A stretch of 17,709 nucleotides of DNA. It comes from ZC4RG30 sp041168985 (GTDB taxonomy: Bacteria; Pseudomonadota; Gammaproteobacteria; Steroidobacterales; Steroidobacteraceae). Position 1 is the first letter of the stretch; each line of letters starts with the position of its first letter. The position numbers and the translations under genes were made by a program. The stretch is from assembly GCA_041168985.1 (NCBI GenBank), contig JBEEKA010000151.1:1-17709 (forward strand), written 5' to 3'. The notes under the pieces were generated by a model, which did no database searches, was not told the origin of the DNA, and saw only the letters and a program-made list of their open reading frames with translations. Shown in pieces: positions 7,418 through 14,196 of the stretch.

Positions 7418-7786
7418 ATGAAGTTCGTCACCAAGGTTTCCGTTGCCGCATCCCTGGCCCTTGCCCTGGCGGGCACTGCCCATGCGGCCGATGCGGCCAA
7501 ACAGGGCCCCGCGGCGCCCGCCAGCGTCGCGGCGCCGGCTGTCCCGGCGGCAGCGGCGACCCCCGCTGCCCCAGCCGACGCTGCCGCCAAGGCCGATCGC
7601 AGGGACGCCGAGCGCGCCGAACGCAAGGCACAGCGTGAGCAGCGCCGGGCGGAGCGCAAGGCCCGTCACGAAAAGCAGCGGGCCGAGTCGGATGCCAAGG
7701 CCGCGGCCAGGAAGGCCGAGGCCGGCAAGCCCGATACAGCGAAGCAGGCGTCCCCCGCTTCGCCGGCTGTTCCCGCCGTCAAGTAA
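7418..7786 (+). CDS. Small exported protein, Ala/Pro-rich with a charged Arg/Glu/Lys helix
   Basis: This 122-residue protein has an ATG preceded by GAGAGGA (7404-7410). The signal peptide is clear (MKFVTKVSVAASLALALAG, cleavage near AHA-AD at 23-25). The mature part has three zones: an Ala/Pro linker (about 30-55), a strongly charged stretch with repeated RRAERKAR-like units (about 60-98) that would form a single long alpha helix, and a second short Ala/Pro tail (about 110-122). It has no cysteine and no catalytic motif. Such proteins are usually periplasmic or envelope-bound and may bind anionic surfaces or chaperone other proteins, but I do not recognise a family. The frame stays open far upstream, opposite the HD-GYP gene; the signal peptide and ribosome site fix the start at 7418. 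Confidence 0.78.
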   Translation: MKFVTKVSVAASLALALAGTAHAADAAKQGPAAPASVAAPAVPAAAATPAAPADAAAKADRRDAERAERKAQREQRRAERKARHEKQRAESDAKAAARKAEAGKPDTAKQASPASPAVPAVK

Positions 7787-7794
7787 CCGGAACG

Positions 7795-7830
7795 CGCAGC
7801 GGGCCGTTCCTCGACGGACGGCTCGCTGCG
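7795..7830 (+). terminator. Strong GC-rich hairpin after the small exported protein gene
   Basis: The 13-nt arms at 7795-7807 and 7818-7830 pair along their whole length with one G-T wobble and a 10-nt loop, starting 8 nt after the stop codon. No T-run follows, so it is an atypical terminator or a 3' mRNA-stabilising hairpin. It separates the small gene from the transporter operon. Confidence 0.55.
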
Positions 7831-7832
7831 AA

Positions 7833-7846
7833 GCCGCGAATGCGGC
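7833..7846. repeat. Second short hairpin before the transporter operon
   Basis: GCCGC-GAAT-GCGGC is perfect with a 4-nt loop, only 2 nt after the larger hairpin and 30 nt before the transporter ATG. It may assist termination, or sit in the leader of the transporter mRNA. Confidence 0.35.
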
Positions 7847-7876
7847 ATCCTCGGTTCCCAACAGGGGGACCCCACC

Positions 7877-9082
7877 ATGCAAGACCCGCGTCGACCGGGC
7901 TTCTTCGAATACGCACTGCTGACCGTGCTTGTGCTGGCCATGATCGTCGATGGCCTCGACATGCAGCTTCTATCGCTCGTGGCCCCGCTGATCCTCGCCG
8001 ACTGGCACATCGACAAGGCGACCTTTGGCCCGGCGATGTCCGCTGCGCTCATCGGGATGTCCGTTGGCGCGGTGGCCGGGGGATGGCTGGGGGACCGCAT
8101 GGGCCGGAAGACGGTGCTCGTCGCATCGGTCGTCCTGTTCGGCCTGTCGACGATGCTGGTGTCCCTGACCCACGGCATGCCGGCGCTCGTCGCGCTGCGG
8201 TTCATCGGTGGGTTTTCGTTCGGCGCGACCGCGCCCAATACGATTACGCTGCTGAGTGAATACCTGCCGATGCCATTGCGGGCGCGCGGCATCAGCCTCA
8301 TGTCCATCGGAACGCCGATCGGGGGGATGCTGGGTGCCGTGCTGCTTGCGGCGCTGCTGCCCTTCATCGGTTGGCGAGGCAGCTTCCTGCTGTTCGGTGG
8401 CGTTTCCCTGCTGATGGCTTTCGCCGTGCTGTGGATCGTCCCCGGTGGCGACAGGGCGGCACTGGGTGGTGCGGCGGCTGATGGGGAATTTCCGGTGACC
8501 TGGCGGTTCCGGATCGGCAACTGGCTGGCATTCTTCTGCACTACCTACGTGGCCTATGGCTGCACGGCCTGGGTGCCGACGCTGACGACGATGAACCAGT
8601 TGCCGCTGAAGCTCGGGCTGGATGCGATGTTCTGGTTCAACCTCATGGCCATGGGTGGTGCGGCGACCGGAGGCTTCCTCGTGACCCTTCTCGGCTCCCG
8701 CCGCATGCTTCCCGGTGCCGCAGTCGTCGTGGGGATCGGCGTCGCGCTGCTGATGACGGGTATGGGACCGGCAGGACGGGCTTCGGAGCTGGCGCTGGAC
8801 CTGGGCGTGGCGATCGTCGGAGGCGGCACGGCCATGCTGCTGGCGACGATGTATTTCGTGCTCGCCCAGGGGTACCCCGGCGCGCGCCGCGCCTCGGGCG
8901 TCGGGGTCGGCATGTTGCTGGGTCGGTTTGGCGGCGTCGCGAGTTCCTGGTTCGGCGGCCAGTTGCTCGGCGCGACGATCGGCGATTCGATGCCGTTCTT
9001 CGTCTCCCTGCTTGCCGCCGTGGGCGGCATCCTGGCGGGACTCTTCATCATCGACCGCCATGTGCCACGGAGTCGCCCATGA
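7877..9082 (+). CDS. MFS transporter, aromatic acid:H+ symporter (AAHS)-like
   Basis: This 401-residue inner-membrane protein has about 12 hydrophobic segments. The N-terminal DGLDMQLL (25-32) is the Asp-Gly-x-Asp motif in helix 1 of the AAHS family (PcaK/BenK type), and GDRMGRK (72-78) is the general MFS loop 2-3 motif. GISLMSIGTPIGGMLG fits helix 5. A GGGGA ribosome site (7863-7867) precedes the ATG. The stop overlaps the ATG of the flavoprotein gene by 4 nt (ATGA), so the transporter and the periplasmic oxidase are made together. It probably imports an aromatic acid, perhaps the product of the neighbouring flavocytochrome. Substrate specificity is inferred from family and context only. Confidence 0.88.
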   Translation: MQDPRRPGFFEYALLTVLVLAMIVDGLDMQLLSLVAPLILADWHIDKATFGPAMSAALIGMSVGAVAGGWLGDRMGRKTVLVASVVLFGLSTMLVSLTHGMPALVALRFIGGFSFGATAPNTITLLSEYLPMPLRARGISLMSIGTPIGGMLGAVLLAALLPFIGWRGSFLLFGGVSLLMAFAVLWIVPGGDRAALGGAAADGEFPVTWRFRIGNWLAFFCTTYVAYGCTAWVPTLTTMNQLPLKLGLDAMFWFNLMAMGGAATGGFLVTLLGSRRMLPGAAVVVGIGVALLMTGMGPAGRASELALDLGVAIVGGGTAMLLATMYFVLAQGYPGARRASGVGVGMLLGRFGGVASSWFGGQLLGATIGDSMPFFVSLLAAVGGILAGLFIIDRHVPRSRP

Positions 9083-10851
9083 TCACCAGGCGTGAACTGC
9101 TGGGGACCAGCCTTGCAGCCGCGGCTGCACCCGTCACGGCGGCGCAGGCAACCGCCGGGGATGCGCTGTCCACGACGCGGATCCTGCCACCCGGGGTCAG
9201 CTCGGCGGCGTTCGACACGGCGCTGCATGAGTTCGAAGCCGCGATCGGTCCGGACTGGGTGTTGTCGAGCGAGGAAGACATCCATCCTTATCGGGACCAT
9301 TTCTCGATGCTCAAGGACCAGCCGGACGAACTGCGGCCGTCGGCCGCCGTCTGTCCCGCCACGGTCGAGCAGGTCCAGGCCGTGGTCCGCATCGCCAACC
9401 GACATCGCATCCCGCTCTATGCCATCTCGACCGGAAAGAACTTCGCCTATGGCGGCCCGGCGCCCAACCTGCGCGGCAGCGTCGTCGTGGACCTCAAGCG
9501 CATGAACCGAATCCTCGAAGTCGACGAAAAGCGCCACACGGCGCTGGTCGAGCCGGGCGTGTCATACATGGATTTCTACCGCCACCTGCAGGAGCATGAC
9601 CTGAAGGTCTGGGTGGATACGGCGGACGTGGGGTGGGGCGGCCTCATGGGCAATGCCCTCGAACGCGGATGTGGTTACACGATGGGCCCTTACCGTGACC
9701 ATTTTTCCGCTCACTGCGGCATGGAGATCGTGCTGCCGAATGGCGAGCTGATGCGCACCGGCATGGGCGCGCTGCCAGGCTCCAGGGCCTGGCAGGACTA
9801 CAAGCATGGATTCGGACCGGATCCGTCGGGTCTTTTTGCGCAGGGCAATTTCGGCATCGTCGTGAAAATGGGCTTCCGTCTCATGCCGCGGCCCGAGCAC
9901 TGGCGCACCGGGCTCATCACCGTGCCGCGGCGACGCGATTTCATCGCGCTCGTCGACACCGTGAATTACCTGACCGATCTCTTCGTGATCGGAGAGCCGC
10001 TGTACAGCTCGCCCCTGACGCAGCTGCTTGGCGATGGGACCTTTCGCAAGGCTGCGGTAGATTTCGACGAAGCGACGATGGATCGCATTGCGGCCGAAAG
10101 GAAAATCCACTCGTGGCAGGTCGAGCTGCAGTTCTATGGTTCGGAGAGAACCACGCTCGCGAACTGGGAATGGGCGCAGGAGCTCATCCGCCGCGCCGTG
10201 CCGGACGCGAACTGCTTCGACGGCGAGTCGCTCAAGGTGCCCGTCACGCAGGCCCAGATCGAGGAAAACACGCGACCGTATCCGGCGCCCTATGTGTCGG
10301 TCATGCGCCGGAACGTGATGCACGGCGTGCCCAAACTCTACATGTGGCGCTCGCCAGGCCGTACGGAAAACGATCCGGACACCTGGAACGAAACGCACAT
10401 TGGACTGTTCTCGGTGATCGGTCGCAGCGCGGAAGCCGTCTTCCAGGCGCAGAAGGATTTTGCCGATGTGGCGCGCAAGGCCCGGGCGGGCACGGAATAC
10501 GTCTCCTCGCTGCTCGCGCCGCTGAACTGGCACCAGAGCTGCTTCCTCATCGGCAACAGCTTCTTTGGCACCACGACGCGCAACGACAATTCGCCGCAAG
10601 GGAAGATCCGGCAGCTGAAAGAGTTGCAGGGCATCCTGAAACTCAACGCGCAGGCCGGCTATGGTGATTATCGTGCGCCACCGATCCTGCAGGACGACGT
10701 GGCCGACCAGTATTCGTTCAACAACCACATCCTGCGGCGTTTCAACGAAACCCTGAAGGATGCGGTGGATCCGAATGGCATTCTGTCGCCCGGCCGCGGC
10801 GGCGTGTGGCCGAAGGCACACCGCAAGATGCGGGGGAGGATCCGGCGATGA
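9079..10851 (+). CDS. VAO/PCMH-family FAD oxidoreductase, Tat-exported, flavoprotein subunit of a flavocytochrome c
   Basis: This 590-residue protein starts with a Tat-type leader, ITRRELLG plus a hydrophobic Ala-rich stretch. The FAD-binding domain (about 90-300) carries the STGKNFAYGGPAPN loop, and the C-terminus ends in the family signature DAVDPNGILSPGRGGVWP. By eye against fungal vanillyl-alcohol oxidase: Tyr124 matches Tyr108, Asp183 matches catalytic Asp170, His440 matches FAD-linking His422, and Tyr531-Arg532 match phenolate-binding Tyr503-Arg504. The 45-residue spacing from His440 to His485 equals that from His422 to His467 in VAO. It should oxidise a para-substituted phenol at its benzylic carbon via a quinone methide, as p-cresol methylhydroxylase, eugenol hydroxylase and pinoresinol hydroxylase do. 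The cytochrome gene overlaps its stop (ATGA), so the electron acceptor is probably that cytochrome, not oxygen. The exact phenol is unknown. Confidence 0.88.
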   Translation: MITRRELLGTSLAAAAAPVTAAQATAGDALSTTRILPPGVSSAAFDTALHEFEAAIGPDWVLSSEEDIHPYRDHFSMLKDQPDELRPSAAVCPATVEQVQAVVRIANRHRIPLYAISTGKNFAYGGPAPNLRGSVVVDLKRMNRILEVDEKRHTALVEPGVSYMDFYRHLQEHDLKVWVDTADVGWGGLMGNALERGCGYTMGPYRDHFSAHCGMEIVLPNGELMRTGMGALPGSRAWQDYKHGFGPDPSGLFAQGNFGIVVKMGFRLMPRPEHWRTGLITVPRRRDFIALVDTVNYLTDLFVIGEPLYSSPLTQLLGDGTFRKAAVDFDEATMDRIAAERKIHSWQVELQFYGSERTTLANWEWAQELIRRAVPDANCFDGESLKVPVTQAQIEENTRPYPAPYVSVMRRNVMHGVPKLYMWRSPGRTENDPDTWNETHIGLFSVIGRSAEAVFQAQKDFADVARKARAGTEYVSSLLAPLNWHQSCFLIGNSFFGTTTRNDNSPQGKIRQLKELQGILKLNAQAGYGDYRAPPILQDDVADQYSFNNHILRRFNETLKDAVDPNGILSPGRGGVWPKAHRKMRGRIRR

Positions 10852-11213
10852 GTCGCGCGGCCCTGTGGATGGGAACCCTGTCAGCCTTGGTTGCCGGTAC
10901 CGCGCTGGCGCAGTCCCTGCCCTCGACCGGGCGCGGTCACGTGCTGTTCCAGCAGAAATGCCAGCCCTGCCACGGGACGGAACGTTCCGACCAGGGTCAC
11001 GCCATGTTGCCGGGCACCGATGCGCTGCGGCTGAAATACCGGGGCAGCCTGCCCGCCGCCCTGGAACAGCGAAAGGACCTTACGCCGGTGGCCTTATGGA
11101 CCTTTGTCCGACGGGGCGTGGGGTCCATGCCGCCGTTCCGCAAGTCGGAACTCTCCGACGCGGATATCGCCGACATCGCGGCGTGGATCGCTGCGGCATC
11201 CGGAAACCGCTGA
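10848..11213 (+). CDS. Small c-type cytochrome, electron-accepting subunit of the flavocytochrome
   Basis: This is a 121-residue class I cytochrome c. The Sec signal peptide runs to about TALA-QS (22). The haem site CQPCH is at 38-42, and the likely axial Met94 is in GVGSMPPF. The terminal helix ELSDADIADIAAWIAA is typical. I chose ATG 10848, which overlaps the flavoprotein stop (ATGA) and has GGGGGAGGA 9 nt upstream; a longer in-frame reading from 10806 would destroy the signal peptide. It matches in size and position the cytochrome subunit of p-cresol methylhydroxylase and eugenol hydroxylase. It would pass electrons from the FAD to a downstream cytochrome or copper carrier in the periplasm. 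Confidence 0.9.
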   Translation: MSRAALWMGTLSALVAGTALAQSLPSTGRGHVLFQQKCQPCHGTERSDQGHAMLPGTDALRLKYRGSLPAALEQRKDLTPVALWTFVRRGVGSMPPFRKSELSDADIADIAAWIAAASGNR

Positions 11214-11237
11214 AACACCTCGGGGCTGGACGAACAG

Positions 11238-11268
11238 TTGACGCGGGCAGGACCTGACTGCGTATATT
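11238..11268 (+). promoter_or_regulatory. Candidate sigma70-like promoter just ahead of the PAS/receiver-like gene
   Basis: TTGACG (11238-11243) and TATATT (11263-11268) resemble -35 and -10 boxes, although the 19-nt spacer is longer than usual. Transcription would begin near 11275, only about 2 nt before the ATG at 11277, so the mRNA would be leaderless or nearly so. The same TTG could instead be read as an upstream start codon. Confidence 0.45.
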
Positions 11269-11276
11269 GGAAAAAT

Positions 11277-12251
11277 ATGGCGCAGGGCGCGGCCTCGGCC
11301 GATAATGCGATCGATTGCGAATACCTCCTCGATGCCGAGGACCGATTACTGTCCTTCCACGGTGGTGTCGATCCTGGCGAGTACGGCGTATCGACTTCGC
11401 AGCGCAATCGTCCCGGCCAGTCGGACTCCCTCTGGGACTACCTCACCGATGGCACGACGCGGCAGCTGTATGCCGGACTGCTGGCACAGGTGAGACGGGG
11501 CAGGTCCGTCAGGTTTTGCCTGCGCTGCGACAGTCCCGAGAGTCGCCGCGTCCTCCAGATGGACATGCATCCCGAGGAGCAGGGGCGGGTCCGATTCAGG
11601 ACGCTGGTCCTCGCTCTTGAGCCGAGGCCCCGGGTCGAACTGATTTCCGGAACGGTTCCGCGTCACGGCAATGCGCTGCGAATCTGTGGCTGGTGCAAGA
11701 AGCTGGGCCGGCGAGGCGCCTGGCTGGAAGCCGAGGACTACATCGAGGCAGAGGGGCTGTTCCAGCAGGAACACATGCCGCCACTGATCAACGGGATCTG
11801 TCCCAACTGCGAAGTCGGCGTCCGGAACCTGCTGCGTGAAGGCGTCGCCTCGGGACTGGCACCCCGCGTGGGGCTGGTGACCCGGGGACCGTTCCTGCGG
11901 GATATCGTCGGGCGCAATCTGGAAAGGTCTGGAATTTCCCTGGTTGCGTTTACCGACGCCGAGGCTGCCATCGAGGCCTTGCGGGACGACAGGTACGGAT
12001 ACCTGGCCCTGTTGTTCGATGTCGATACCCCGGGCAGCCGGACCGAAGCTGAAGCGACGGCGGCGACATCCAGGGTCGGGCGAACGCCGGTCATCTGGCT
12101 CTCCATCGGCGCGACCCGGTTGCTCCGCCAGACCGCGGACGCAGCGGGTGTGGCAACACTGATCCAGAAGGACCGGATTGCCGAGGAATTGGCGGCATCG
12201 ATCTGGGCCCATACGACGGGCCGTGCCCCGCAGCATCCTGGGGTCGGCTGA
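11277..12251 (+). CDS. PAS-like / CxxC zinc-site protein with degenerate receiver domain
   Basis: This is a 324-residue soluble protein. The first part (about 13-115) looks like a PAS-type sensor, with CEYLLDAEDRLLSFHGG, SLWDYLTDGTTRQLY and FCLRCDSPESRR. Next come two cysteine pairs, ICGWCKK (Cys137, Cys140) and NGICPNC (Cys175, Cys178), the pattern seen after PAS domains in many sensor proteins and probably a zinc or metal site. The last part (about 196-312) has receiver-like layout, with LLFDVDTPG (Asp248/Asp250) and Lys298. It lacks the N-terminal acidic pair (LVTRG instead), so phosphorylation is doubtful. No kinase or output domain is present. I chose ATG 11277; an in-frame TTG at 11238 would add 13 residues. 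It may be a redox or ligand sensor for the adjacent flavocytochrome operon (inference). Confidence 0.7.
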   Translation: MAQGAASADNAIDCEYLLDAEDRLLSFHGGVDPGEYGVSTSQRNRPGQSDSLWDYLTDGTTRQLYAGLLAQVRRGRSVRFCLRCDSPESRRVLQMDMHPEEQGRVRFRTLVLALEPRPRVELISGTVPRHGNALRICGWCKKLGRRGAWLEAEDYIEAEGLFQQEHMPPLINGICPNCEVGVRNLLREGVASGLAPRVGLVTRGPFLRDIVGRNLERSGISLVAFTDAEAAIEALRDDRYGYLALLFDVDTPGSRTEAEATAATSRVGRTPVIWLSIGATRLLRQTADAAGVATLIQKDRIAEELAASIWAHTTGRAPQHPGVG

Positions 12252-12285
12252 AGCGGGGATTTCTCGACGGCAGTCGCACCCCGCG

Positions 12286-12316
12286 CCGCAAGCCGATAAA
12301 GTTGCGGTCCCCGCAA
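12286..12316 (+). promoter_or_regulatory. Three-part alternating inverted repeat in the ilvD leader
   Basis: CCGCAA (12286-12291), TTGCGG (12302-12307) and CCGCAA (12311-12316) follow one another. The middle arm can pair with the first (10-nt loop) or with the third (3-nt loop), but not with both. This is the minimal geometry of a switch between two hairpins, ending 17 nt before the ilvD ATG. It could equally be paired operator half-sites. GATAAA (12295-12300) lies in the first loop. Confidence 0.4.
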
Positions 12317-12333
12317 GACTTCCGGCGACCGAC

Positions 12334-14193
12334 ATGCCTGCATACCGCTCCAAGACCTCCACCTTCGGCCGCAACATGGCCGGCGCGCGCTCCCTGTGGC
12401 GGGCCACCGGCATGAAGGACGCCGACTTCTCGAAGCCCATCATCGCCGTCGCGAACAGCTTCACGCAGTTCGTGCCGGGCCATGTGCACCTGAAGGACCT
12501 GGGGCAACTGGTCGCGCGCGAGATCGAGGCGGCGGGGGGCGTGGCGAAGGAATTCAACACGATCGCCGTCGACGACGGCATCGCGATGGGCCATGACGGG
12601 ATGCTGTACTCGCTGCCGAGCCGCGACATCATCGCGGACTCGGTCGAATACATGGTCAATGCGCACTGTGCCGACGCACTGGTGTGCATCTCCAACTGCG
12701 ACAAGATCACGCCGGGCATGCTGATGGCGGCCATGCGCCTGGATATCCCCGTGGTCTTCGTGTCGGGAGGTCCGATGGAGGCCGGCAAGGTGCGCCTTGC
12801 CGTGCCGGGCTCGAAGGACACGCAGGTCAAGAAGCTGGACCTCATCGATGCCATGGTGATGGCGGCCGACGACAAGGTCAGCGACGAGGAAGTCGCGGCC
12901 GTCGAACGTTCCGCCTGTCCGACCTGCGGTTCCTGCTCCGGCATGTTTACCGCCAACTCGATGAACTGCCTGACCGAGGCACTGGGCCTGTCGCTGCCCG
13001 GCAACGGCACGGTGGTCGCAACGCATGCGGATCGCGAGCAGCTCTTCAAGCGTGCCGGTCGCCTGGTGGTCGAGCTGTGCAAGCGTTACTACGAACAGGA
13101 TGACGCGTCCGTGTTGCCGCGTGCCGTGGGCTTCAAGGCCTTCGAGAACGCGATGACGCTGGACATCGCGATGGGCGGCTCGACGAACACGATCCTGCAC
13201 CTGCTCGCCATCGCGCAGGAGGCCGGCATCGACTTCACCATGAAGGACATCGATCGCCTGTCCCGCGTGGTGCCGCAGCTCTGCAAGGTCGCGCCCAACA
13301 CGAACAAGTACCACATCGAGGACGTCCATCGGGCCGGTGGCATCATGGCCATCCTCGGTGAGCTGGACCGCGCCGGCAAACTGCACACCGACGTGCCGAC
13401 GATCCACAGCGGCACGATGAAGCAGGCGCTCGACGAGTGGGACATCGCGCGCAATCCGTCCGAGTCCGTGAAGACCTTCTACAGGGCCGGCCCCGCGGGC
13501 ATCCCGACGCAGGTGGCCTTCAGCCAGGCCACCCGTTGGCCAGACCTGGACCTTGACCGTGCCGAAGGCTGCATCCGGTCCAACGACCATGCGTTCTCGA
13601 AGGAGGGCGGCCTCGCTGTCCTCCACGGCAACATCGCCGTCGACGGCTGCGTCGTGAAGACGGCGGGCGTGGACGAGAGCCTGCATGTCTTCGAGGGCAA
13701 CGCCCGCGTGTTCGAGTCGCAGGACGAGGCCGTCGAGAACATCCTCGCCGGCAAGGTCGTGGCCGGCGACGTGGTCGTGATTCGCTATGAAGGCCCCAAG
13801 GGCGGCCCCGGCATGCAGGAAATGCTGTACCCGACCAGCTATATCAAGTCGAAGGGACTCGGGAAGGCCTGCGCCCTGCTCACGGATGGCCGCTTTTCCG
13901 GTGGCACCTCCGGCCTGTCGATCGGGCATGTGTCGCCCGAGGCCGCCTCGGGTGGCGCGATCGGCCTGGTTCGTGACGGCGACCGCATCCGCATCGACAT
14001 CCCGGCCCGCAGCATCGATGTGCTGGTCAGCGAGGCGGAACTCGGCCGGCGTCGCCTCGAACAGGAAGCGCGTGGCTGGAAGCCGGTGAAACCCCGCAAG
14101 CGCAAGGTCTCGGCGGCGCTCAAGGCGTACGCCAAGCTGGCCATGAGCGCCGACAAGGGCGCCGTCCGCGACCTGTCGATGCTGGAGGACTGA
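12334..14193 (+). CDS. ilvD: Dihydroxy-acid dehydratase
   Basis: This 619-residue protein matches Enterobacterial IlvD (616 aa) along its length. The start PAYRSKTSTFGRNMAGARSL aligns with the E. coli N-terminus, which fixes the ATG at 12334; an open extension back to 12178 overlaps the preceding gene and is not used. Iron-sulfur and active-site features are intact: Asp81 in VDDGIAMGH, Cys122-Asp123-Lys124 in SNCDKITPG, and Cys195, Cys198 and Cys201 in CPTCGSCSGMFTANSMN. It dehydrates 2,3-dihydroxyisovalerate and 2,3-dihydroxy-3-methylvalerate to the 2-keto acids in valine and isoleucine synthesis. Other ilv genes are absent here; instead an acyl-CoA ligase follows after 3 nt. A sugar-acid dehydratase is a remote alternative, as the N-terminus is very close to true IlvD. 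Confidence 0.95.
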   Translation: MPAYRSKTSTFGRNMAGARSLWRATGMKDADFSKPIIAVANSFTQFVPGHVHLKDLGQLVAREIEAAGGVAKEFNTIAVDDGIAMGHDGMLYSLPSRDIIADSVEYMVNAHCADALVCISNCDKITPGMLMAAMRLDIPVVFVSGGPMEAGKVRLAVPGSKDTQVKKLDLIDAMVMAADDKVSDEEVAAVERSACPTCGSCSGMFTANSMNCLTEALGLSLPGNGTVVATHADREQLFKRAGRLVVELCKRYYEQDDASVLPRAVGFKAFENAMTLDIAMGGSTNTILHLLAIAQEAGIDFTMKDIDRLSRVVPQLCKVAPNTNKYHIEDVHRAGGIMAILGELDRAGKLHTDVPTIHSGTMKQALDEWDIARNPSESVKTFYRAGPAGIPTQVAFSQATRWPDLDLDRAEGCIRSNDHAFSKEGGLAVLHGNIAVDGCVVKTAGVDESLHVFEGNARVFESQDEAVENILAGKVVAGDVVVIRYEGPKGGPGMQEMLYPTSYIKSKGLGKACALLTDGRFSGGTSGLSIGHVSPEAASGGAIGLVRDGDRIRIDIPARSIDVLVSEAELGRRRLEQEARGWKPVKPRKRKVSAALKAYAKLAMSADKGAVRDLSMLED

Positions 14194-14196
14194 GCC

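Noticed and set aside
10806..10847. Earlier start for the first cytochrome
   Set aside because: It would put 14 charged residues before the signal peptide. The ATGA overlap and the ribosome site support 10848.
9079..10851. His485 (NWHQSC) as the FAD-linking residue
   Set aside because: Counting along vanillyl-alcohol oxidase places this residue at His467, while His440 sits exactly 45 residues earlier, as His422 does. His440 is the better candidate.
12178..12333. Upstream extension of ilvD
   Set aside because: It overlaps the end of the preceding gene, and the family N-terminus (PAYRS, like E. coli PKYRS) begins at 12334.
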